Positions 22,521 through 33,823 of a DNA stretch of 64,000 nt are shown here, one piece after another. A model generated the notes under the pieces. The model searched no databases and was not told where the DNA came from. It was given only the letters and a program-made list of their open reading frames with translations. The stretch is from Phaeoceros laevis (lineage: Eukaryota; Anthocerotophyta; Anthocerotopsida; Notothyladales), in NCBI GenBank assembly GCA_049999765.1, contig JBNGIQ010007841.1, positions 23,225 to 87,224 of the forward strand, in the 5' to 3' direction. A program made the translations under genes and the position numbers. Positions within the stretch are counted from its first letter, which is position 1; each line of letters begins with the position of its first letter.

Positions 22521-24151
22521 TTATCTACGTACATGAGGCATGCCAGTGCGCTGTAATTCATATGCTCCCCAAGCAGAAGTCGGACCAGTGGCATACTGCA
22601 CACCATTTTCCACCGGCACTGGCATCTGAAAGAGAAATTTGCCACAAAAGCTATCAACATATCCAGTTTCAAAGTACTACAATCAGTGGTAGGGTTGACC
22701 AGACATAACCGTCCATTCTCCAACTCGTGCACAACTTATCTATTGACAGATGACTCTTGTATTTTCTAGTTGTTATAAGAAGGATCTTAGCTCAAGTCGA
22801 TTTGCAAAAGCAGAAAGAAACACAGAGAACAATGTTCTGCACATCAACTGTGACGTTCCTAACAATCAACTTGCAGACAACGTCATGAAAGACATCTAGC
22901 TTTCCATTTAAGAGGCTTGACTTAGAAATAAATGATGAGTGAATGAAGCCTCAAAGCACATGACAAGTTACTTAACGGAGGACATCTCAGCCTGTATAAA
23001 TCTTTGTCGAAGTACATGTTCGACTCAGTGCTGCAAAAGATGCATTTATGGCATCTGCCAATTTAGCAGGTGCCTAAACTAATTATCACCTACCCATGCA
23101 CATCAAAATGCCACGCACCTGGTGTACTCCATAGCTATCACCATATATGCTCTGAGGCACAGATGCATATGAGGGAATGTCTCCAGCAGCGTATCCGCCA
23201 TTATTGTATGTTCCTACAGCTGTGAGACAGCTCGACAGTGAGGGAGGCCAGGAGTTACAGACATGATCTAATCACAGAAAGGATCATGCAACCTCTTGAG
23301 AGCTCTACCTGCATTACTGTTCACACGAGCCCGTTTTTCAGCATTGGTCAACTCTGCTCGCAATTTCTCTACTTCTCTTGCCATAGAGACCAGATTTTTC
23401 TCCATTGCCTGACGTTGTTCTAGTTGCTCAGCGTTTGCCTTTTTCTCATAGTCGACAGCCATCCTGATTAAAACAAAAGGGAAGAACAATATGAGACCCC
23501 TCACAATAGACTTGCAGGCACTCTCCCCAAGGTACACAAAATAGAACGCGAAAGCCCAGGCTGATCTGACCTAGCTCTCTGAACCTCCTGTCGCATCCCA
23601 TCAACTTCACTTCGAAGTGTTTGTGCCTGCTGGCCTTCGGAACGTGCTCTTTGCACTTCTGCTGTCATTTGCTGCACTTGCTGCACAAGATCAGCTCTAA
23701 GGGCATGAAGTTTTTGGTTCTCACTTCGGAGTTGAAGAACATCGGACTTGATAGCCTCAGAGGATCGGAGTTCAGCTTCCTGTTTGTTAGTTTTGTCTAC
23801 AAGCATGCTGATCTGCCTTTCCTTTTCAGACTGAAACCCAGCCAGCATTTGCTGCAGGCGTTGCACTTCTTGTTGTGCAGCTGCAAGTTCTTGTCTAAGG
23901 GCAACATGAGTAGCTGCAAGCCGCTGGTTCTCTGTCAACAGCCTTTGAATTTCCGCATGTTGTGTTGCAATTTTCTGTTCCAACATAATAGGTGGAGCAC
24001 CACCTAAGACTTGTTGCGGAGACACTATCTGGGCCCGAACTTGAGGTCCATACGGACCAGGGCCTGGCCGGAGAAGTCCAGGGCCCGGTGGAGGACCTCG
24101 GACACCAGGATTTATCATATGAGGTGGCGGCATCCTAGACCTTCCAGCCAT
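22521..24151 (-). CDS. FLX-like (FLOWERING LOCUS C EXPRESSOR-like) coiled-coil protein
   Basis: Four exons (23571-24151, 23309-23463, 23119-23219, 22521-22625) encode 313 residues from an ATG. The N-terminus is proline and glycine-rich ([20 protein letters not shown]). A long coiled coil covers about residues 55-245, including [26 protein letters not shown] and the strongly conserved [21 protein letters not shown]. The tail is rich in glycine, tyrosine and proline. This order is that of the plant FLX/FLL family; in Arabidopsis FLX acts with FRIGIDA in FLC activation, but FLX-like members are broader and the flowering role would not apply outside seed plants. The last intron is 493 nt. Confidence 0.85.
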
Positions 24152-24878
24152 GCAAAAATTTGCTTCAGATCAACCTAATCAACCAAGAAGTTGGTAAGAC
24201 AAGTACTCTCCATTCCTAAAAGTCAATAGCGGAACAAAAAATGCTGAAATCAATCATAACAAACATGAACATTTCTAGCAACTGCTTCCTAAAAGAACAC
24301 CAATCAAAAACAAACGGGAAGAGAGGTTCGGGCTGTGCACTTGAGAAGGTGACTTGTCAGTAGGCATGGAGATGCATCCAATACAATTCACGGTAGCATC
24401 ATTTGCTTCAAAAGAAATTGAACAGCATCGACTCATCAGAATGCAGAAGTTGAGCAATTCGAGCATGACTGGGACGAATTGGTGGCATTCTTGAGACCAG
24501 GAGACTAGCCAAATGATTATTTCAAGAAAGTGCTCTATGCGAGCAGGCGGGCAGTGGAGTAGGTGGAATATGTACCCGGCGAAGCTCCAGAGAGTAAATT
24601 AGGATGCCCGCACACACTCTGAGTGCCTGCAAAGAAATGTAATGCGCCTGATACCCGCTGTTACAACTGGAGCAGGAGGGCCCTTCCTTGCCTTCCTGGT
24701 GCTCAACAGAGGATCAGGTACGATGCCTCAAGGTGGTTGGTTACTAGTGTCACCTTGCCCTAACCGCAGTCGCCTCAGTTCGAGAGCAGTGGCAGTATAA
24801 CCACTGATCAAGACATGATGAGACTGGCGGTTCGTGCACACAACTCACATCAACACTTTCGAAAAATCTAGTCTGTCA
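24152..24878. promoter_or_regulatory. Divergent interval between FLX-like and DUF3326 genes
   Basis: 727 bases separate the start codons. Leaders and promoters of both genes must be here. No defined element was recognised; an in-frame GTG at 24834 is not used as a start because a good ATG follows at 24879. Confidence 0.4.
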
Positions 24879-26877
24879 ATGGCGTCGGCCTTGAGGAGTC
24901 TGGCATGCCCCTCCTGCTGCGCCAACGGCCAGGCACCGTACAGGGCCTCCCTCGCCGCGCCGCGCTCAGCTTTGGGCGTGTCCCAGAGGCCTTACACTGC
25001 CGTTATGATCGTGCCTACCGGGACTGGCGCCAGCATTGGTGGCTACGCGGGAGACTCTCTGCCTGTTGCCAAAGCCATGAGTGCAGTAGCAGATTGCCTG
25101 ATCACTCATCCTAATGTAATTTTACTTCGCCCGGCAGCTTCGCATAGTTGCAATGCATCTGGCAGCTGCTTGATACCGATGGCGATCTGCAGGTTTTGAA
25201 CGGAGCTATGCTGTACTGGCCTCTGCCGAACGCGCTCTACGTGGAAGGCTACGCTCTGGACCAGTTTGCAGCTGGAAATTGGGGGCTTGAACCTGTTCAT
25301 CAAAACCGAGTGCGTATCTTCTGGCTGTGGTGATGAGAATTCGTGGGATGGTGATGGACTGTATGCTTAGGAGATGTTGACCTACTGGACTGCCAGATCG
25401 GTTTGGTGTTGGATGCGGGGATAGAGGACGAGCTGCAGCGGCGCCATCTCCAGGTTGCTGATGCTGCTTGTGCCACACTCGGCTTGCCCATTTTGGAGTA
25501 CACCGTCACGGACAGGCCGCTGCAGGTGAATTGCCTCATCGCCACTGACTGACTCCTAGCTGCAGGGGTCTGTTGTGCCGAGTAGAAATACCTTACCTTG
25601 TCATGCTGCAGTGCTTGTTCGAGTGCAGGTGGAGAAGTGGGTAGACAAGGGAACTGGAGCTTCAACAGGCCGACTTGGGCAGCCTGACTCACTTTTAAGA
25701 GCTGTTGATGGCTTGATCAAATCGAGCCACGTCGATGCAGTTGCAGTTGTTGCTCGGTTTCCAGATGACTCTGCAGATGAATTACAAGACTACAGACAAG
25801 GACAGGTTAGCTGTTCTGCTGGCTGACAACGGCGTGTACATTTTCGTCAAGTATCGCCCAAATTTGCTCACTTTCCTAGTGGGGCACGTCGTTTTGGTCA
25901 TGACAGGGGATTGATGTCCTGGCAGGCGTTGAGGCCATCATCAGCCATTTGGTTGTGAAGGAGTTTGGGATCCCGTGTGCCCATGCACCAGCGTTATCCC
26001 CTTTGCCATTTGATCCATCCGTTTCACCTAGGTCTGCAGCAGAAGAGGTTGGAACTGTGCAGGCCTGTATATGATGACTATCAGTTGCCATGTACTTATT
26101 TTGGTAGCAATGTCTGTTGGGGCATATCCAGTCGTATAAAGTATCACCTCTTGCTTACTTCGGTGGTTTCTTTGTCGCAGATAGGGTACACCTTTTTGCC
26201 CTGTGTGTTGGCTGGCTTGAGCAACGCTCCCCAGTTTCTGAGGAAGGAGGAATTGATGTTCCGCCACAGATCAGGTCAAAGGAGCATATGGGCAGATGAT
26301 GTTGATTGTGTTGTGGTGCCCGGAAATGCATGTGGAGGAGCCGGAACTCTTTCTTTCAGCAAGAAACAGGTCCGAAAGGTGGGATTTCTCCCAGTAGTTT
26401 GTTTCAACAGGCTCAATTTTTTCTTTTCATCCCTTTGTGCCCCGTAGTACCCTGTTTGTGTGGTTGGTTGTTTTTGTGATGCTTGTGATTTAATGGTCAC
26501 TGCCCTGAATAACTGGAAACTCTTGACATGTAGCAGCCTCTGCTGATAGCAGTGGATGAGAATGAAACAGTTCTTGACGACACCCCAGAGAAGCTACATC
26601 TGGATGCGGTGAGCTCGAGAACGATGTAGTATTTGCATTCAGTTCTAGCTCCTACGATAGAACATTGTTGGCAGGCTTCAGTCTGTCGGTTGATGCTACG
26701 TTTGTGACACTTCCTGGCCGGTCTTCCAGGTGAAGGTACAGAACTACTTGGAAGCTATTGGTGTCATGGCTGCCCACAAAGCTGGAATCAATCACCACAC
26801 TCTGAGGAGGACAGGTGTACAGCATTTGCAACGATCGAGTGTTGGCCATATTGAGCGACAAGCACTGACGCTTACGT
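24879..26877 (+). CDS. DUF3326 family protein, probably plastid-targeted; 3' end in assembly gap
   Basis: Eight exons are visible (24879-25115, 25193-25309, 25397-25525, 25629-25805, 25907-26047, 26181-26369, 26537-26608, 26730 to the gap), about 403 residues. After a serine and alanine-rich leader of about 40 residues that looks like a transit peptide, the family blocks follow: IVPTGTGASIGGYAGDSLPV, LNGAMLYWPLPNALYVEGYA, DKGTGASTGRLGQPDSLL, VVPGNACGGAGTLSF and YLEAIGVMAAHKAGIN. These match the DUF3326 proteins shared by cyanobacteria and plants, whose function I do not know. All introns are phase 0. The family normally ends about 20-25 residues after the AAHKAG block, so only the last few codons should be missing. 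Confidence 0.85.
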
Positions 26878-27277
26878 NNNNNNNNNNNNNNNNNNNNNNN
26901 NNNNNNNNNNNNNNNNNNNNNNNNNNNNNNNNNNNNNNNNNNNNNNNNNNNNNNNNNNNNNNNNNNNNNNNNNNNNNNNNNNNNNNNNNNNNNNNNNNNN
27001 NNNNNNNNNNNNNNNNNNNNNNNNNNNNNNNNNNNNNNNNNNNNNNNNNNNNNNNNNNNNNNNNNNNNNNNNNNNNNNNNNNNNNNNNNNNNNNNNNNNN
27101 NNNNNNNNNNNNNNNNNNNNNNNNNNNNNNNNNNNNNNNNNNNNNNNNNNNNNNNNNNNNNNNNNNNNNNNNNNNNNNNNNNNNNNNNNNNNNNNNNNNN
27201 NNNNNNNNNNNNNNNNNNNNNNNNNNNNNNNNNNNNNNNNNNNNNNNNNNNNNNNNNNNNNNNNNNNNNNNNNNNNN
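26878..27277. other. Assembly gap of exactly 400 N
   Basis: An uninterrupted run of 400 N interrupts the last exon of the DUF3326 gene. The exact round length suggests an estimated or placeholder gap. The 11 bases GCCATATTGAG occur just before it (26845-26855) and immediately after it (27278-27288). Confidence 0.98.
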
Positions 27278-27721
27278 GCCATATTGAGCTGAATAGGAAA
27301 TGCAAAGAGTTACACATTGGTAGGTGATAGCCAAGATTTTGTATGTATCGGAGGGGTTGACAGTTCTGAAGATCCAAACGCCTTAAAAGATAGCTCCATT
27401 CGTTGAGCCGTTTCGGGTATCCACCAGCGGAACCGCCGAAATTAGACGCAGCAGTTCTTTATTTCTACCGACGAATCTGCGTATCCTGGGGTGCCTGTTC
27501 TCAAGCAGCTCCATTTGTACAACGCCTTGGTAGGTATCTGCGACACACTAGCAGTTCACAGAATCGAGTGATCTCCGGGCAAAAGTTGCTGTCTCATGTC
27601 GGAATCTATCCAGGGGCAATAGCGCCATGTTCACACCCTCCATCGCGGAGTGCGCAGTGTTGATGGTAGCTGAGTTGGTGAACCTGTAGTTGTCTGAGCT
27701 GCCTGCTTGCAATTGTCCGCA
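27278..27721. other. Post-gap interval and upstream region of VPS20/CHMP6
   Basis: The first 50 bases can be read in the DUF3326 frame as a short C-terminal tail starting GHIE and ending at a TGA, repeating the GHIE found before the gap. The rest should be the promoter and leader of the next gene. Confidence 0.4.
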
Positions 27722-29120
27722 ATGGGAAATCTGTTCGCCAAGAAGAAGCCCAAGGTGACGGATGTGGACAAGGCCATCCTTAGTCTGAAGACCCAACGCC
27801 GCAAACTCTCCCAATACCAGAAGCAGGTTGGTTGCTCCGACTTAGGGCCAATCTGCCACCATACATGCTTGCATTACTCACAATTAAGGTGCCTGGTTGT
27901 TTATGGCCAACAGTTGGAAGTCGTGATTGAACGGGAGAAAGAAGTTGCTCTTCTGTTGGTGAAGGAGAAGAGGAAGGACCGGGCACTGCTTGCTTTGAAG
28001 AAGAAGAAGGCTCAAGAAGAGTTGTTGAAGAAGGTGGACGTATGGCTTCTGAACGTCGACCAGCAGGTAGCTTCTGGTGACCAACCTTGGCCGGATTGAG
28101 AGTAGCCAGCTTAGGTGTATGGTTGTTTGAGGCCTACCTTCCGCTTGCTTCCTGACAGTGGAGATTGTGTACTATGTTGCAGCTGGCGGATATAGAGGTA
28201 GCAAGTAAAACGAAGGCCGTTTTCGAGAGCTTGAAAGTGGGGCATAAAGCAATTACAGATCTGCAGAATGAAGTCAATATCGAAGATGTGCAGAAGCTGA
28301 TGGATGATACCGCCGAAGCTAAGGCCTACCAAAACGTAAGATACCTGGCATTCTATCAAGATGCGCTTGTTGAATTTCGTTGCCATCTCTAAAAGAACGC
28401 GAACTCCTCGAGAGGGACAGGGACGTTGACTGCTTTGGCTCTGGTGGCAGGAAATTAATGAGGTCCTCGGACAACAACTGACTGCGGAGGATGAAGAAGC
28501 TGTATGGGCAGAGCTTGAAGAACTGGAGTCTGAGGTTAGCCATTGAACCCCTGTGAAGCTTAGCATGGTTAAAATCTTAGAGAAATCCCTTAGACCTCTT
28601 TTACGATGTTGTCCCCCCACAAGTCTGACATAGAAGTTTTTGGACTTCCTCTGCAGATGGCGGTAGAGGATATGCCCGAGGTACCCAGCACACAAACTCC
28701 AGGAGTCACTGTACCACCGACCCGTCCACAAGCTGTACCTAGCAAAGAGGCAATTCTGGAATTGGCAGAACCACCAGTTGCCACAGCTAGAACGTCAAAA
28801 TATGACAGAGAGCCTTCATATTCAAATCGGACAAGCGATCAAGCGGATGGTGACCCTCTGAGCTTGAAGGACACGGAGGCAGTTAACTTGGAAGACGAAC
28901 TAGAACTGCCGAGTGTACCCACGAAGAAGCCTGTCCACCAGATAGATCACCCCTCAGAGGAAGCAGTTCAAGAGACTGTCAGTGCACGACGTGGGAAAAC
29001 GGGCTTACTCGGTATTGAATCAGTTTCTGCCGTCACAAGCTTTGGTTTTTGGAAGGAATTGTTGGCCCGACATGTACTGATGAATCATGTTCTGTGCCTG
29101 CAGAACCTTTACTGGCATGA
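27722..29120 (+). CDS. VPS20: ESCRT-III subunit VPS20/CHMP6
   Basis: Six exons (27722-27826, 27914-28066, 28183-28335, 28451-28534, 28657-29011, 29104-29120) encode 288 residues. The start [10 protein letters not shown] carries glycine at position 2, an N-myristoylation context typical of CHMP6. The Snf7 helical core follows: [22 protein letters not shown], then [23 protein letters not shown] and [26 protein letters not shown]20 links ESCRT-II to Snf7 polymerisation on endosomes during multivesicular-body formation. Plant VPS20 is about 215-220 residues; this protein has about 70 extra residues between the core and the end, yet keeps an LPSVPTKKP block and a LEP-like end. The last coding exon is only 17 nt. 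Confidence 0.88.
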
Positions 29121-29354
29121 GTCACGGCGGATTCCACTGGGGGCGGTTGTGACGACTATTACAGGACTCACAAAACCCAGTCGCAACCCTGTCTGGTGTT
29201 TATAAAATAGGATGTAGTGGTTCCTTTGCCAGTACATGAATTTGTTCACTTGGTAAGCGGCACAAAATTCTGATTGGTAACGTGCGAAAATATTCACGAA
29301 TGGCGCAAGGACATCCTTTGTACAACGTCAGATGCATTCAGCAAGAAAAATGCT

Positions 29355-32300
29355 TCATACGCCCCTACGGCTTTTTCTCCTTCCTCGTTGCTCTGTGAAC
29401 TGCTTGTTTTGTCCTGGCTTCCCTCTCGACTTCTTTCCTGCTGCTTCAGCCGTGGGCTTTCGTCCATTCACACCAGCCGAAGTCTGCCCTTTCTGCCTGT
29501 TCACACCCTCGTCCCTTTTCCTCTTCCGTTGCCTTGGTCTCGCCCCATGCCGTTTCGAACCTGTTTCTCCCTTCGGGTCCCTAAAATGGCCATCCTGCCT
29601 AGACCCAGACTTTGCAATACCATGACTCTTTCCGCGTGGCTTGTCCGTTGGCGCTGGCCTGTCCATGTCCTCTTCATCATCTTCACCACTCGAGGATGCA
29701 GCAATGTTACCTTCATCCATATCCTCCTCAGATGATAAGAGGAGATCCTCAACCACATCCTCCTCATTTGGAGAACTCGTTTTAAGTGTGGACTTTTTCT
29801 TGTCTTCCTTGACACTGCAAGTAGGTAGCGCAAGCCCAGTTGCAAAAGAGAGCTGAGATGAAGGATTAAGAGCACAGAGCCAATTTTGAATCCAAGAATC
29901 TGCCACCCTTTTGACTTGAGGTAGTAATTGCTTACTCGCTACTTCTCTTCTGCGGGAGCCAGTCTTTGTTGAAAACTTCTTCACCCTGTTCTTGCACGTG
30001 GTGCTCTTCATCCGCAGCAGGAACATCAATTGAGGGTGTTGAGTCTCCAATGACCAAACTGCACACAAGCACGCATTGGTGTCAGGCGCCCAGCAGATAG
30101 ATCAAATGGAAAAATCCAGAATTGCCTGTCAGAAGGCCCACCTAGACGTCTGAAGGTTCTTCTGCCGATCTGCAGACCGTTGCCTGAGCAGTGCAACATA
30201 CTGAAACAATGGACTGGAGCCTGCTATTTTCTCATCCTGAATCAGGCGAACATCAATGAGCCAACCTGATGCCCATTCCTTGCGCAGCCAACTTTAAGGG
30301 TTGTGGGCATACCTGAAGGAAACCAGTCACCGCTGAGATATCCTTTGGTGAAAAAGTGACCTTCTCCCTATGTTTGGTGACAAACTCCACATTTCTCTCT
30401 ATCTGGACAGGTCAATACCAGACTTTTTATCTCTGCTGTCAAACGATACTCACTACAGCTGTCCAACTCATGCTAATTCACTCAAGGCAGTCGAAAGGAA
30501 CCTACATGTTCCACCAACTGCTTGACCTGCCGACGAAATCGATCAGCAGTTGTAACCTTCAAGAACCTTCGGAGCTGAACCAAAGGTACAACTGCTAGCT
30601 CGGGAAACGAAACTGCACAGCTCCACTGGCCAAGATGCTCAGCAAGCTGATTGATTACACTGAACACACACTCTTCATGGAAAGCACGAGTTTTCAACAT
30701 AGCCTTCGGGACCTGCAGGCAGAAGTTTCTCAGAGACAAGGTTTGGAAAGGAGAAACGAAACAGAGTGTTTACCAGCTCAAAACTTCATGTGAAACGAAG
30801 TCGGGTACCTTCAGATTGACAGAAAAATCAAACGCATTTCCTGCACCACCCGTAGGTGGAACATGGAGCTCCTTGAACTGAAGAATGTCCATTAGCAAGG
30901 TAGACACTGGAATATACGATCCAGTAGATGCTGAGAGCCTGTTCAGAAGTTTTGCACAATGGAGCCTTAGGGGGAAGTACTTAACAGTCGGCACCAACCG
31001 AGCGACCCCAGTAATAATCTGCGAAATAGGGTATACAAGAGGACGAAGGTCCTCCTTGCTGGAGTATGAACAAAGGATGTTCACCCACAGTTCAAGGCAG
31101 TTCATATACTGCCACCTATACACAGATTTGAAGGCTTCCTGCAAAAGATATGCTATCAGATTGCTATCCTTGAAAACACCTAGGCAGTCTTCAAAGTATG
31201 CTGAGCCACTTTGGTGGAAACAGCTTTTTTACCTTTGTCTTCATCGTGAAAGCATTCCTCAGAAGTATTGCCAGCTGTCGAATAAAGATGAAGGCATGCT
31301 GGTACGAGGCAGCCAAATCAATCCCATAAAGCTCAACAACACAGTTGGCCATAAATCGAATCTGTGGAAGCCTAGTCGGGTTGACAAATCTGGAATTTGC
31401 AGCATACTCCTTATAGATGCTTTTTAGACAGGTATCAAGATAGTCAGTTCCAAGCTGCAGCGCCATCTCTCTTATAAACAGCAATGAGATGACAGGTAAG
31501 GCCCCCTCACTGCTGCTCCAGAAGTGAAGAGCTGCCTGCCACAACCAACAGAACGTACTCAGAGGAAAGCAACCATCCTGCGTTTCGCCAGCAGTCACTA
31601 AAAGAGCCATCAATACAACAATAAATAGGATTTCCACCTTAAGATACAGACGGGCAAGTTTTGGAAATGCTGCCAGGAAAGGAACAGATGATTTCATTCG
31701 CCTCAGAGTGAAGCCAATCATCTGATTGTCCGACATCTGTGTCAATATGTGATGAGAATTTGCTAGGTAACTCCGAACAAAAGGCTCGACCTTTTTCCAC
31801 CTTGAATTTTTCTGAAAATCAACAGCACCTGAGAGCTTTCCATTCCTCCTCTCTGCATCATCTTGTTGGCCAAGCATCCTCCGGAAAACACCATCCATAT
31901 CAGAAAGGACAAAGACCATGATTCTGTTAAAAACGTGACTACTCGCAACATTGAACTTTGAAGATAGGTCCTCTCCTTCGCCATCTCCATAGTGGCAAGC
32001 ACTTCGGTAAGCACGGAGCATATTTCGGACAGCCCCCACATGTTGCTTCTCCACTATAGCTTTGCCCCAGGCATCAACAAGTGCGGTGGACAACAGAACC
32101 TCTCCCTTCCCTTTCTTTGAAGACCCTTTTCCTGCTGGGTCTTGGCTGTCAGCTGCATCCGCACTCTCCTCAGCATCCTAGGATGACAGATGGAGAAATC
32201 GTTTCAGAACACACAATCTCAGGTCATCCGTACCAATCAAGCACAAACATGACAGAAATACCCCGACGTACCTCCTGTTCTTCATCTTCAAACTGAAGCA

Positions 32301-33232
32301 GTTCTTTGTCATGCTCTTGCAAAAATCTGTAAAACTCTGGATCCTAAAAATAGCGGAACCTGTCAGGATGTTGACACAGCCTGTGATGACAATAGCACAA
32401 TGCTTGCCTGGTATTCACCTTCTCCTTCAGTCTCTCTAGTTCAAGCTTGTGCTTGTTGACCTCAGACGTCAATTTCTTGTTTTGGATTCCAAGTTCATTT
32501 TCCTTCTCTTCGTCTGAGAGAAAGGAAATTAGAGCCCACCCAAACCCCAGCACGCTCCTAGCAGAAATCAATTGAATTGAAATTCGCGAGACGCAAAGGA
32601 ACCTTCAGAGCTCTCATCTTCAAGCCCTTGCGCTGTTATGTCCACAAAATCGTCGTCATCACCCTGCAGTTATGACAGTTCAGAGTTACAAACTTATGGG
32701 AGCAACAGTCAGTCACCCTTCATTGTTACTCCTGCTCAGAACTATATTAGTCGTACATACCTTTTCAGGACTAAGGTCATCACCGTCGACCTCTTCCGTT
32801 TCTACAAACTCTTCATCGTCACTGATGTTGTCCAAAAAGTCTCCTCGCAGCAACTCGTCAACATCCATATCCTCCACCCTCCTATTGCACAATTCTTCAA
32901 AGTAAGATGCATTACGCGAGCAGCCAAAAACCATCGTCTGAGCATGACCACCACATACTTGGTTCGCACGTAACCTCCACCATCTTCGCTTAGGCCCGAC
33001 ACCCGTTCCAACCTTTTTCTATCTGCAAAGCACAAAGTCCAGGTTACCACTGCTTCTGACCAAATAGCCCTTCCGACCACTGTACCTGGCCATTTTCACA
33101 GTGCACCATACCTGAAGTGTCATGTTTCCGCCTCAGGGCATTCTTCATGGGCTTCAGCTTGCGACGAACGGCCAGGGCCGATCCAAGCTGCTTCTTGACG
33201 AATTTCTTCGTACTTTTGGAAGGTTTCCCCAT
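29355..33232 (-). CDS. NOC2: Nucleolar complex protein 2 (60S ribosome biogenesis)
   Basis: About 14 exons encode about 892 residues. The core exons are 31638-32177, 31233-31535, 30809-31138, 30506-30712, 30313-30402 and 30142-30236. The N-terminus MGKPSKSTKKFVKKQLGSAL is basic, followed by acidic stretches and EFYRFLQEHDKELLQFEDEE. The central alpha-solenoid has LVDAWGKAIVEKQHVGAVRN, WQYMNCLELWVNIL and HEECVFSVINQLAEHLGQWS, all characteristic of NOC2. The C-terminus (29355-29814) is an acidic patch then a long lysine and arginine-rich tail. NOC2 pairs with NOC1 and NOC3 to move pre-60S particles from nucleolus to nucleoplasm. Boundaries of exon 2 (about 32975-33022) and exon 3 (32761-32894) are the least certain. 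It is head to head with the DEL gene. Confidence 0.9.
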
Positions 33233-33823
33233 GGTGAATGACAAAGTTTATCTCGCAAATGCGAAGGATTTCCAAGCAGCTGCTCTTGGTGCTTGTCCTT
33301 GTCAATCTGCTTCTCAGAATTTGCAGCCACTTTCGTGGTTGCAGTTACGCAGGTCTTCGTTGCGACTCATTCTGCTAGGTTCAACATCAACTCCATCGGT
33401 CTGTCCAGTGCCTACTCGTCGTCAAGCTAAGCCTGCAGGAAGCCTCAGCCAACTATCTGCCCCCTGTTCCTGATAGTCGCCTATCTGTCATGAGGGTTGC
33501 CACGCCTAATTGGTGGAGCTATTCCTCAGCGCAAGTCGTTAATTCCCGAAAAGCCTTCCAGTGTTTGGCGTCTCGCGCTCATGGTGGCCCTTCCTAACCT
33601 GAGAACGGTGGTGGGCACACTGGGGAGTCCTCTTGCGGCCGTGACCTCGGTCTCCAGGGTGTTTTAGGGTAGTTATCGCAGGTCCCGCCATTTTGGATTC
33701 CAAACTCCCGCGCAGGTTTCAGAACAAAACTCCACCCCTGATGAGTGTAACCATCCGAGGGATGGATTTGACAAGGAAGAGGCTGCAAACAGTGATCGGA
33801 AGGGCGAGAAGTGCTGACACCGC
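33233..33823. promoter_or_regulatory. Divergent promoter interval between NOC2 and DEL, with E2F-core-like sites
   Basis: 591 bases separate the start codons. Two matches to the E2F core, TCCCGCC at 33683-33689 and TCCCGCG at 33707-33713, lie on the DEL side. Neither has the full TTT prefix of the canonical site, so they are only suggestive of E2F-family control of one or both genes. Confidence 0.3.
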
